A program made the translations under genes and the position numbers. DNA of 6,560 nt from DASYAN01 sp036501345 (GTDB lineage: Bacteria; Chloroflexota; Ktedonobacteria; Ktedonobacterales; Ktedonobacteraceae), in NCBI GenBank assembly GCA_036501345.1, contig DASYAN010000122.1, positions 1 through 6,560 of the forward strand, read 5' to 3'. Position 1 is the stretch's first letter; each line of letters begins with the position of its first letter. Under the pieces are notes generated by a model that worked only from the letters and a program-made list of their open reading frames with translations, was not told the DNA's origin and did not search any database. This document shows, piece by piece, positions 1-5,213 of the stretch.

Positions 1-8
1 ATAAGACG

Positions 9-341
9 ATGCCACGTGACACGACAAAGAATCACTATTACCAGGTTGGAATCTCGCGCAAGAGCCGCGTCCACCATCTGGTGGAAACCGGAGCAGCAGG
101 GAAAACAGGGGCCGACTTCATCAAAATGCTGGTGGAGGACGTAGATAGGCTCATACACGGAGAGCCAGCAGTTGTACTCAGTGGGTTGCTTGAGGCCAAG
201 ATCCACCTCCAACCCTTCACGGAGGAGGCACTGTCAACCAAGACAGTACCAGATACTCCTGAGCCAGTTGGGCCACAGCAGGCAGCATTGAGCCGAGCCG
301 CACGCGCACGAAGATCTTATAGCATGGAAGAGGACGAATAG
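9..341 (+). CDS. Unrecognised 110-residue protein, possibly 5' truncated by window edge
   Basis: I do not recognise this protein and assign no function. The reading frame is open from the window edge. The ATG at 9 is the first visible start, but only 8 bases precede it, so a ribosome binding site cannot be judged and the true start could lie upstream. Codon choice looks like real coding (many G/C third positions), which supports a genuine gene. The N-terminus is basic (residues about 1-30, with several Arg, Lys and His). The middle (about 36-68) is predicted helical and amphipathic by eye. The tail is rich in Pro and Ala, then turns basic, and ends in an acidic MEEDE. No signal peptide, membrane segment or catalytic motif is visible. 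The next plus-strand gene starts 193 nt downstream, so co-transcription is possible but not shown. Confidence 0.55.
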   Translation: MPRDTTKNHYYQVGISRKSRVHHLVETGAAGKTGADFIKMLVEDVDRLIHGEPAVVLSGLLEAKIHLQPFTEEALSTKTVPDTPEPVGPQQAALSRAARARRSYSMEEDE

Positions 342-416
342 GCTATCAATGGTAGGAAGAGAGCTTGGGGTCCTATGGATTTTTGTAGCCCTGACCTATC
401 ACAGTACACCCACTCA

Positions 417-446
417 TTGTCTGCTGAGGCCTAGAAGACGTATACG
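417..446 (+). promoter_or_regulatory. Weak sigma-70-like promoter candidate for the TPR gene
   Basis: TTGTCT at 417-422 and TATACG at 441-446 are separated by 18 nt. Each box matches four of six consensus bases. It would give an untranslated leader of roughly 80 nt before the ATG at 535. The match is modest, and nothing else in the 193-nt gap between the first two genes looks better. Confidence 0.2.
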
Positions 447-534
447 ATCATGTGGAAACATACCTAGAGACTTGATTAGCCTGAAAGCGTGCAACAGTAA
501 TCTCATTCATAGTAGAAGCAAAGCGGTCAGGAGG

Positions 535-1281
535 ATGTCAAAAAAATCAAAGCAATCTAAACAGAAGAAAAAGGTCACCACCAGTTCATCACAAGCCGAT
601 CCAGTGTTTGATCTCGTCGGACAACACATCTTGCGAGGACACTACGCAGAGGCAGTTGTGAACTGCGAGCACTTGTTGAACTATCTCCCACGACATGCGC
701 CGCTGCGCGTCGATGCGCTAGCTCAATTGGGAGTCACATGGGGCATGCTCCAGGACTTTTCACAAAGCTATACAGCTTTTACCGAAGCACTTGCGCTCGA
801 TCCCAATACTGCCGACCTCTGGTATAACCGTAGCGAGGCGAGCCGCTTCATGCTCCGCCTTGGCCGAGCTTTACGCGACATTGAGCGTGCCATCGAATGC
901 GTGCGAGCTATCCAAGCCTATAATCTGCCTCTCCTTTCTGGTTTTATGACCTGGCTCAAGCAATCAGGTCTGAGCGAGGAAACCATTTACAACCACGTGG
1001 TCAATAGTGACTTTTTTACGACCTATCTTGTTCGTGATGAACCATTGAAAAAACGTGATGAGGCGAGGCGCGGCGATGTCTGGATGTTTTTCGTGGATTG
1101 GTTTCCTCAGAAAGCATTGTGGGCTTCCATAACGAGCACCAAGTCTTCTATAGCCTCATTCAAGAAGTTCTTCCAGTGGATGGGAGAAATGGGGCGAGTC
1201 TCTCCCGAAACCGTTGCTGATGTGCTAAGCACGCTCAAAGAGAGCCGAAGCGAATTTCTCAAAGCCGAGGCTTCGTGGTAA
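535..1281 (+). CDS. TPR protein with conserved C-terminal helical domain
   Basis: This is a 248-residue, probably cytosolic protein. Residues 1-20 are Lys/Ser/Gln-rich (MSKKSKQSKQKKK) and likely disordered. Residues about 24-122 form two to three TPR-like helix pairs; the clearest has the pattern ALAQLG..W......AFTEAL.LDP (61-90), followed by WYNRSEA and ALRDIERAIE. TPRs bind proteins or peptides, so a scaffolding role is likely but the partner is unknown. Residues about 134-243 form a second all-helical domain with LSEETI..HV..SDFF..YL, then WFPQKALWAS, then SIASFKKFFQWM. From memory this layout resembles a domain found in SEC-C-motif proteins of other bacteria, and loosely the SAM-like core-binding domain of tyrosine recombinases. 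No SEC-C zinc motif or catalytic residues are present here. The frame is open back to an ATG at 349, but that start has no ribosome site and gives an odd leader. The ATG at 535 fits the protein best, although AGGAGG (529-534) abuts it with no spacing, so the exact start is uncertain. Confidence 0.75.
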   Translation: MSKKSKQSKQKKKVTTSSSQADPVFDLVGQHILRGHYAEAVVNCEHLLNYLPRHAPLRVDALAQLGVTWGMLQDFSQSYTAFTEALALDPNTADLWYNRSEASRFMLRLGRALRDIERAIECVRAIQAYNLPLLSGFMTWLKQSGLSEETIYNHVVNSDFFTTYLVRDEPLKKRDEARRGDVWMFFVDWFPQKALWASITSTKSSIASFKKFFQWMGEMGRVSPETVADVLSTLKESRSEFLKAEASW

Positions 1282-1345
1282 TCTTCCATCCTCAGGGAAT
1301 TGTTGCACGTCTCCAAAGCTTCTGTTCTGGTGTGTGCCCTATGCA

Positions 1346-1573
1346 TCATGGAGAGGCTTCCTTGTCGGCTCCCCATAGTGGCGCACTCATCAGAGCCAAT
1401 GCCTCTTCACAACGGCCCTCTTGCATAAGCGTGACAATACGATCGGCCCCTTGTTCGAGTCGTGCCTCGATAAAATCGTGGCGGGCGGCGATTGCATAGC
1501 CATACAAGCCATGGTGTGCGGACTGTTCTTGGAGCATTTGGCATTCACGAAAGTGAGCAATATCGCTTGTCAT
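1346..1573 (-). CDS. Small conserved-looking hypothetical protein, 75 residues
   Basis: This is a minus-strand gene convergent with the TPR gene, with 64 bp between their stops. The start chosen is the ATG at 1573 because GGAAGGG lies 7 nt upstream, an excellent ribosome site. An upstream in-frame start at 1603 would put that site inside the coding region. The protein is soluble and helical, with no signal or membrane segment. Visible stretches are FRECQMLQEQ (8-17), HGLYGYAIAARHDFIEARLE (21-40), and a C-terminal half that reads like a single TPR-like helix (LMQEGRCEEALALM, 49-62) followed by a short tail ending in APLWGADKEASP. I recognise no named family. The 5' region of its mRNA can fold so that the start codon is paired (see the repeat at 1571-1606). 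A promoter is not clear; TTGTGG-17-TAATAG around 1620-1660 on the minus strand is a weak possibility. Confidence 0.6.
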   Translation of the reverse strand: MTSDIAHFRECQMLQEQSAHHGLYGYAIAARHDFIEARLEQGADRIVTLMQEGRCEEALALMSAPLWGADKEASP

Positions 1574-1606
1574 GTGGGTTCCCTTCCTGCTTGCTAGACC
1601 CACATG
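1571..1606 (-). promoter_or_regulatory. Hairpin over the start codon of the 75-residue gene
   Basis: Perfect 9-bp inverted repeat: CATGTGGGT (1571-1579) and ACCCACATG (1598-1606), with an 18-nt loop. In the minus-strand mRNA the 3' arm contains the AUG start codon and the loop holds the GGAAGGG ribosome site. This geometry could tune translation or be a protein-binding dyad. A near copy of one arm, CACGTGGGTTC, occurs at 1632-1642. The function is inferred; the repeat itself is directly visible. Confidence 0.45.
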
Positions 1607-1730
1607 CGATAGGGTACAATATGCCTATTAGCACGTGGGTTCTTACGCCACAACTCGAAGTTCCTGGTACAGACAAGTGGTTAGCTTGTTCTCTCGGTAG
1701 TGTAAGGTGTTCAGCTTTCGCAAAGAATGT

Positions 1731-1760
1731 CGTTTGCCTATCGTTTGACCTATCGTTTTG
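1731..1760 (+). repeat. 12-bp-phased direct repeats upstream of the Xre gene, possible operator
   Basis: CCTATCGTTT occurs at 1737-1746 and again at 1749-1758, exactly 12 bp apart. A third, partial unit CGTTTGCC begins at 1731. An overlapping dyad, GCAAA-N8-TTTGC, spans 1720-1737. The block lies about 35-60 bp upstream of the -35 box of the Xre promoter, a common position for activator or repressor sites. Binding by the neighbouring Xre regulator is only an inference. Confidence 0.35.
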
Positions 1761-1791
1761 CTTGTGTGAGTCTCTTACGCTGCCTTTTTCC

Positions 1792-1821
1792 TTGACCTAT
1801 GAGCTTCAGAGCAGCTACAAT
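1792..1821 (+). promoter_or_regulatory. Sigma-70-type promoter of the Xre-Dabb operon
   Basis: TTGACC (1792-1797) and TACAAT (1816-1821) are separated by 18 nt, each matching five of six consensus bases. Transcription would begin near 1828, giving a leader of about 14 nt that contains AGGAG (1831-1835) before the ATG at 1842. This makes the more upstream in-frame ATG at 1824 an unlikely start. Confidence 0.6.
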
Positions 1822-1841
1822 GAATGAGGCAGGAGCCAGGT

Positions 1842-3107
1842 ATGATGATGGACAATCAGAAGTTGCGCAAAGCGAGACAGCAAAAACGCTGGTCGATCGA
1901 GAAAGCCGCTGAGAAGGTGGGTATCAGTTGGCTGACGTTCAGTAGATGGGAACATGGCACACAACGGCCACGCCCTGCAACACTCGATATGCTCTGCACT
2001 GCTTTTGGCATGTCACCAGAAGAACTCGGGTATGTTGCTGAGAACTGCCTACCTCGCACTGATGTCGAAATAGATCCAGAAAGTCGTGAAGATGTGAAAC
2101 GGCGTGAAGCTCTTCAGAAAATAGTGCAAACAACTGGTACGACGTTGATGCTTTCAGATATCCTAGGGCTCTCTTCTTTGACAAGCAACAATGCACAGCC
2201 TTTCTTCAAAAGCAGCATCTCAGAAGAGACGATTATCGGTTTAGCGACCATCACCCAGCAGCATCGCATCTTACAGCGGAGTGGCGTCACGATTTTGCAG
2301 GAGGGATTGCATGGTCATATCACGACCATTCAAAATGCCCTCGATGGTACTCTCAGCGAGACAATCCGTCGTGAATTATGGAGACTCCTTGCTCAGGCGC
2401 AGCTCGTTGCCAGATTACATGTGAACAAGAAACAGGAACTTGGACGGGCAAAAACATGGAATATGGCTGCTATCACCTCTGCACAGCACAGTGGTGACAC
2501 CCTCTTGGTTGGTGCCACGATTGGTCATCTGGCACACTTGTACCTGACACAAGAAAACGACATCCAAACGGCCTATCAACTCATCGACAAAGCCCGAGAA
2601 CTCGCACAGGGACACGCGGCCTTACATGGGTGGTTCAGTATGGTCACCGCGTCCATTGCTGCAAAAGCAGGGAATGCACACCAGTGCAAAAACTCCATTG
2701 CTTTCGCCACTGAGAGAGCCGCAGGTCTGACACCTGAAGACACCGACGCTTTTTTCACCGATTTCAATACGGTAAGTGTCGATGCCTTTGCTGGAAACTG
2801 CTTGTTTGGTATTGGAGAACCGAAAGGGGCGTATAAGCGGCTCACTGGGATGCATGTACAAGCGTTGTCTGAGAATCGGCAGGCAAGCACCCTTTACGAT
2901 CTCTCGAGAGCGTATGCCGGAGCAGGCGAGCTAGAAGCCATGCAAGCTTCCGCTTTTCAATCCATCGAGAAGGCACTTGTGACGAATCGCCTCTACATTG
3001 TTCCTCGCTTCATCAAGCTTGCTCAAGAGATACAGAGAAAAGACCGTCACGAGTCACATGCATGTGCTATTGGAGAATATGCACGTGTCGCATTATGTCA
3101 GAGCTAA
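1842..3107 (+). CDS. Xre-family transcriptional regulator with TPR-like C-terminal region
   Basis: This is a 421-residue cytosolic DNA-binding protein. Residues about 6-64 form a Cro/C1-type helix-turn-helix: KLRKARQQKRWSIEKAAEKV (7-26), recognition segment ISWLTFSRWEHG, and a helix LDMLCTAFGMSPEEL. A linker (about 70-130) follows. The rest (about 175-405) is entirely helical with TPR-like pairs such as LWRLLAQAQLVAR, LLVGATIGHLAHLYL, AYQLIDKARELA and LYDLSRAYAGAGELEAM. In related regulators such helical repeats sense a peptide or protein partner; the ligand here is unknown. The start at 1842 is preferred over 1824 because AGGAG lies 6 nt upstream and the promoter's start site falls at about 1828. 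Two further ATGs follow at 1845 and 1848. The gene is followed after 13 nt by a Dabb-domain gene, so the two are probably one transcript. Xre-type autoregulation through the repeats at 1731-1760 is possible. Confidence 0.85.
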   Translation: MMMDNQKLRKARQQKRWSIEKAAEKVGISWLTFSRWEHGTQRPRPATLDMLCTAFGMSPEELGYVAENCLPRTDVEIDPESREDVKRREALQKIVQTTGTTLMLSDILGLSSLTSNNAQPFFKSSISEETIIGLATITQQHRILQRSGVTILQEGLHGHITTIQNALDGTLSETIRRELWRLLAQAQLVARLHVNKKQELGRAKTWNMAAITSAQHSGDTLLVGATIGHLAHLYLTQENDIQTAYQLIDKARELAQGHAALHGWFSMVTASIAAKAGNAHQCKNSIAFATERAAGLTPEDTDAFFTDFNTVSVDAFAGNCLFGIGEPKGAYKRLTGMHVQALSENRQASTLYDLSRAYAGAGELEAMQASAFQSIEKALVTNRLYIVPRFIKLAQEIQRKDRHESHACAIGEYARVALCQS

Positions 3108-3120
3108 GAAAGGATTTGCC

Positions 3121-3408
3121 ATGATTAGTCATGTTGTTCTCCTTCAACCAAAAGCTGAGGCTACAGAGGAAGAGATCATGACGGTGCTCAGTCATGTACA
3201 AGAACTCCAACAGCGTATTCCTGGGATTATTGAGACACGGGTAGGAAAGAATCTGAGCATGAATCATCAAGGATATGTCTACGGGTTTGTGATGTGTTTT
3301 GTCGATGCGGAACACCTCAAAGCCTATACTCCCCATCCAGCACATCAAGGAGTAAGTAAAGAGTTACAAAATATGTGTCAGAGCATCATTGATTTTGATA
3401 TTGGATAG
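3121..3408 (+). CDS. Dabb family (stress-responsive alpha/beta barrel) protein
   Basis: This is a 95-residue single-domain protein, the usual length for the dimeric ferredoxin-like Dabb family (PF07876 by recollection). Visible family features are an N-terminal strand with the conserved His (MISHVVLLQP), a helix EEEIMTVLSHVQELQQRIPG, the strand after it with the VGKNLS pattern, the strand YVYGFVMCFVDAEHLKAY, and the near-invariant HPAH (72-75), followed by a helix and a last strand IIDFDIG. Members range from stress-induced proteins of unknown activity to polyketide cyclases and small-molecule-binding proteins, so the reaction, if any, cannot be named. The ATG at 3121 is preceded by AGAAAGGA with about 6 nt spacing. 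A longer frame back to 2998 would overlap the regulator gene and is rejected. It begins 13 nt after the Xre stop, indicating co-transcription. No membrane or export signal is seen. Confidence 0.85.
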   Translation: MISHVVLLQPKAEATEEEIMTVLSHVQELQQRIPGIIETRVGKNLSMNHQGYVYGFVMCFVDAEHLKAYTPHPAHQGVSKELQNMCQSIIDFDIG

Positions 3409-3710
3409 TGGCTCTCTTGAAGATGATTTGAAAATAACCTCGGTCATTGGGTAGCGTATCCGAGTCCTCAGGTTAGATTCATAGATCAGGATTTTAGGCT
3501 ATCCGAGACCTTGTACCCTTAGAGAAAGATACGCTACCACATATAATTTTGGCAGTGGTGGTTCTTTCCTCTGCCTCAAGCTCACTCAGGATAGCTAGTC
3601 GATCCTTCCATGTGAATGGAGATATTCAAACAGGACTAAACCATCCTGGCTCTCTCATCGGAAGCGTTTCCCCAACCCGCCAGACTTGAATTGCCCACTG
3701 ACAAGCCCCT
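3409..3710. other. Convergent intergenic region, no gene seen
   Basis: This 302-bp gap separates the Dabb gene (plus) and the GntR gene (minus), both ending into it. No convincing reading frame and no classical hairpin plus T-run terminator is seen on either strand. It holds the inverted repeat at 3450-3538 and a small hairpin TCCAT-GTGA-ATGGA (3607-3620) with a GNRA-type loop but no T-run. Confidence 0.6.
3450..3538. repeat. 89-bp element bounded by 11-bp perfect inverted repeats
   Basis: GGTAGCGTATC (3450-3460) is matched exactly in inverse orientation by GATACGCTACC (3528-3538). A related direct copy lies inside: 3451-3467 and 3494-3510 match at 13 of 17 positions and share TATCCGAG. The sequence has the shape of a tiny terminal-inverted-repeat element or of a multi-site protein-binding locus. 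No target duplication is visible at the borders, so a MITE call is not justified. Confidence 0.5.
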
Positions 3711-4547
3711 CTATTTCCCTTCATTTCCTGATCGATCCTCCGTTGCAAGCCCAAAAGAGTACTGGAAGCGATAGTTGTCCGCCTTGACAGTGAGAAACTG
3801 CACAGCGAGAGGATGTCCCTGTTCATCACATGTGAGGCGTTGGAGTTTGAACAAGGGTGCAGGGTCATCTGGAGAGAGTTCAAAGAGCATGCGTTCACTA
3901 CTACTTGCATGCATCACTTCGACCGTTTCGGTGCATCTCGTTGGCTGCTTACCCAATTGTCGCATGAGGTGGTAGATATCACTGCCAGATCGCTCCAATT
4001 CCGGTGCCACTTCCGCAAACCAGAAGGGAAGATAGGTATCGCTCACCCAAACGACCGTTTTATCTGTTCGACGCTTGCGTTCCCGATAGAAAAGGACCTT
4101 TTCTCCTTCAGCCATCGCGAGCAATGTTGCAACCTCTGCATCAGCATACTGGATTTTCAACAGCAAGGTTTCTTTCTCGTCGGTCTGCTCTTCTGGCACT
4201 TTGCTTGCTGGCAGAGCATGTTCCCGCCTTGTGAGAATCTTATGTGCACTGGTAAAATCTGCTACACGATATTCATTGAGCGACGCATTCTTGGGCCAGG
4301 CATGCTCTTTGATTGGGAGCACTTTGACCAACCCTTCATTGGCCAGACGCATCAATAAGATTTGAGTCGTCGTATTATTAATATGGAATGCTTCTTCAAT
4401 CTGCTTTGGAACAAGCACTTCATCTGTTGTGTATTCTCCGACAAGAATTTTCTGTCGCATATCCAGGTACGCCTGAGTAGTTTTACTCCCCATCCGTAAT
4501 TCTGGAGGTGGAGTCTTCTGGATTTCTTCGCGTGTTGGTCCTCGCAT
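3711..4547 (-). CDS. GntR family (HutC/UTRA-type) transcriptional regulator
   Basis: This is a 278-residue cytosolic DNA-binding protein. Residues about 22-85 form the winged helix-turn-helix of GntR regulators (TQAYLDMRQKILVGEYTTDE, then VPKQIEEAFHINNTTTQILL, then MRLANEGLVKVLPI). Residues about 110-266 fit a UTRA ligand-binding domain, with VLFYRERKRR, then DTYLPFWFAEV, then IYHLMRQLG and a strand-rich end (PLFKLQRLT, AVQFLTVKADNYRFQYSF). UTRA domains bind small effectors that release the repressor from DNA; the effector is not deducible. The start at 4547 is chosen because AAGGAGAGGAAG lies 7 nt upstream; a TTG start 36 nt further upstream lacks that support. The gene is divergent from the excisionase/integrase side. 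Its likely promoter contains one copy of the inverted repeat TACCA-N10-TGGTA, and the second copy lies by the opposing promoter. This suggests autoregulation plus control of the recombination genes, as GntR repressors do in actinobacterial integrative elements such as pSAM2 (KorSA). That role is inference. Confidence 0.85.
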   Translation of the reverse strand: MRGPTREEIQKTPPPELRMGSKTTQAYLDMRQKILVGEYTTDEVLVPKQIEEAFHINNTTTQILLMRLANEGLVKVLPIKEHAWPKNASLNEYRVADFTSAHKILTRREHALPASKVPEEQTDEKETLLLKIQYADAEVATLLAMAEGEKVLFYRERKRRTDKTVVWVSDTYLPFWFAEVAPELERSGSDIYHLMRQLGKQPTRCTETVEVMHASSSERMLFELSPDDPAPLFKLQRLTCDEQGHPLAVQFLTVKADNYRFQYSFGLATEDRSGNEGK

Positions 4548-4693
4548 ACTCTTTCTTCCTCTCCTTGTTAAATAAGCTGGCAAAGATGCTCCTAATGGCT
4601 AACAGATAGAACAGGTTTACCCGATTGAGTTGTTTCCGTAACCCTGGGAGGGGCTCTCACAAGAGGACATCATCGCTTAGGAGACACATCCCT

Positions 4694-4699
4694 AGTATA
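4694..4699 (-). promoter_or_regulatory. Extended -10 promoter candidate for the GntR gene
   Basis: On the minus strand the sequence reads TATGGTATACT: a TATACT -10 hexamer with the TG one base upstream that marks extended -10 promoters. No good -35 is seen 17 nt away, which such promoters tolerate. Transcription would start near 4687, giving a leader of about 140 nt. The hexamer sits in a short dyad, AGTAT-ACC-ATACT (4694-4706). Confidence 0.4.
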
Positions 4700-4717
4700 C
4701 CATACTCGTTTCTGGTA
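4698..4717. promoter_or_regulatory. Operator candidate 1: TACCA-N10-TGGTA
   Basis: TACCA (4698-4702) and TGGTA (4713-4717) flank a 10-nt spacer and overlap the likely -10 and spacer of the GntR promoter. The same half-sites with the same spacing recur at 4796-4815. Overlap with the promoter is typical for self-repression by the GntR protein; the identity of the binding protein is inferred. Confidence 0.45.
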
Positions 4718-4741
4718 GTCTCTTCTCAAAGGCAGATTTGA

Positions 4742-4770
4742 TTGACAGGGAGCAAAGGATATGCTATGCT
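4742..4770 (+). promoter_or_regulatory. Strong sigma-70 promoter toward the excisionase/integrase side
   Basis: A perfect TTGACA (4742-4747), a 17-nt spacer and TATGCT (4765-4770), with the extended -10 dinucleotide TG at 4762-4763. The start site would be near 4777. It is the best promoter in the window. It is directed rightward into a region with no certain gene until 5214, so it either drives the degenerate frame at 4846 or a long leader in front of the excisionase gene. Confidence 0.65.
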
Positions 4771-4795
4771 TTTCTTTGAGACATCTGATTATAAT

Positions 4796-4815
4796 TACCA
4801 AAATCATTATTGGTA
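4796..4815. promoter_or_regulatory. Operator candidate 2: TACCA-N10-TGGTA
   Basis: TACCA (4796-4800) and TGGTA (4811-4815) with a 10-nt AT-rich spacer; the dyad extends to TTACCAA/TTGGTAA (4795-4816). It lies about +20 to +39 from the start of the rightward promoter, where a bound repressor could block elongation. It is the second copy of the site at 4698-4717, with centres 98 bp apart. Confidence 0.5.
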
Positions 4816-4845
4816 AATTTAAAAGCAATAGAGGGCTGTGAAGAG

Positions 4846-5048
4846 ATGAGCACAACCACAGCGCCCAAACGAAAGAGAGGAGTTCAGAGAGGCCAATCCG
4901 CCTTAATCCTTTTCTCTCATCGTTCTCCTGCAGGTCTTGCCACGTTTTTTCTGGTTTCTTTCCAGGTTGTTTTCTGGTTTGCCAGTTATTTTTCTGGTTT
5001 CCTGTCAGGTCGTTTCCTGGTTACCTGCCGCTGGTTTTCTGCTTCTAT
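4846..5048 (+). pseudogene. Possible degenerate small reading frame behind the strong promoter
   Basis: An ATG at 4846 opens a frame that begins MSTTTAPKRKRGVQRGQSAL. This recalls the N-terminus of small proteins with a KRKRGGQPGNQNALKHGFYS-like start (recollection only), after which the resemblance is lost. Downstream the frame passes through the low-complexity repeats at 4947-5034 and yields an unlikely Phe/Val/Ser-rich stretch. The frame stays open until 5235 and overlaps the excisionase start, which argues against it being intact over its full length. GAGGG (4831-4835) is a poorly spaced ribosome site. The end given is nominal. The alternative is that the whole stretch is an untranslated leader or recombination region. 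Confidence 0.25.
4947..5034. repeat. Iteron-like array of about 22-bp repeats
   Basis: Four tandem units start at 4947, 4970, 4990 and 5013, with lengths 23, 20, 23 and 22. Each begins TTTTCTGGTTT (TTTCCTGGTTA in the last) and carries a second half-unit CAGGTTG, CAGTTAT, CAGGTCG or CGCTGG. The CTGG/CAGG cores start at 4951, 4963, 4974, 4983, 4994, 5006, 5017 and 5031, a step of 9-14 and mostly 11-12 bp, so the motifs fall roughly on one face of the helix. This fits a multi-site binding array: arm-type sites for an integrase, excisionase sites, or an iteron origin. It sits 180 bp upstream of the excisionase gene. Units are too divergent and lack spacers, so it is not a CRISPR. Confidence 0.6.
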
Positions 5049-5097
5049 CCTGTCTGGGAACTGTCGTCATTTGTTACAGTATTGGTGTGTTCGTAAG

Positions 5098-5134
5098 GGT
5101 TCACATACGTCATTCAGAACAATGACTTCGAACC
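5098..5134. repeat. Nested imperfect palindrome upstream of the excisionase gene
   Basis: The outer arms GGTTC (5098-5102) and GAACC (5130-5134) enclose the inner arms GTCATT (5109-5114) and AATGAC (5121-5126). It may be a binding dyad or a leader hairpin. The stems are short and interrupted, so the support is modest. Confidence 0.25.
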
Positions 5135-5213
5135 ATATCAGGAGGACACTGCTCGGTCAACGGAATAAAGTACAAAACACAGAAGCACTCCCAGGCAGAA
5201 TGGAGAAACCACC

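Noticed and set aside
349..534. Upstream extension of the TPR gene to the ATG at 349
   Set aside because: There is no ribosome site, and the added 62 residues do not look like part of this protein type; it would also cover the likely promoter.
1492..1827. 111-codon plus-strand frame upstream of the Xre gene
   Set aside because: It lies opposite the 75-residue gene and runs through the Xre promoter and its repeats; composition is not protein-like.
2998..3120. Upstream extension of the Dabb gene
   Set aside because: It overlaps the end of the Xre gene in another frame; the ATG at 3121 has a good ribosome site and begins at the conserved Dabb strand.
3450..3538. Rho-independent terminator
   Set aside because: The arms are 67 nt apart and no T-run follows on either strand.
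3813..4358. 181-codon plus-strand frame opposite the GntR gene
   Set aside because: It is antisense to a clear GntR/UTRA coding region, has no ribosome site, and its composition is rich in Cys, Phe and His as shadows often are.
4548..4583. TTG start adding 12 residues to the GntR protein
   Set aside because: The added codons are the purine-rich ribosome site region of the ATG at 4547, which has ideal spacing.
4947..5034. CRISPR array
   Set aside because: Repeats are contiguous, divergent and about 22 bp without unique spacers of regular length, and no cas genes are present.
5098..5134. tRNA fragment or attachment site, suggested by GGTTC and GAACC
   Set aside because: No acceptor, D or anticodon arm can be formed around it; only short nested stems are present.
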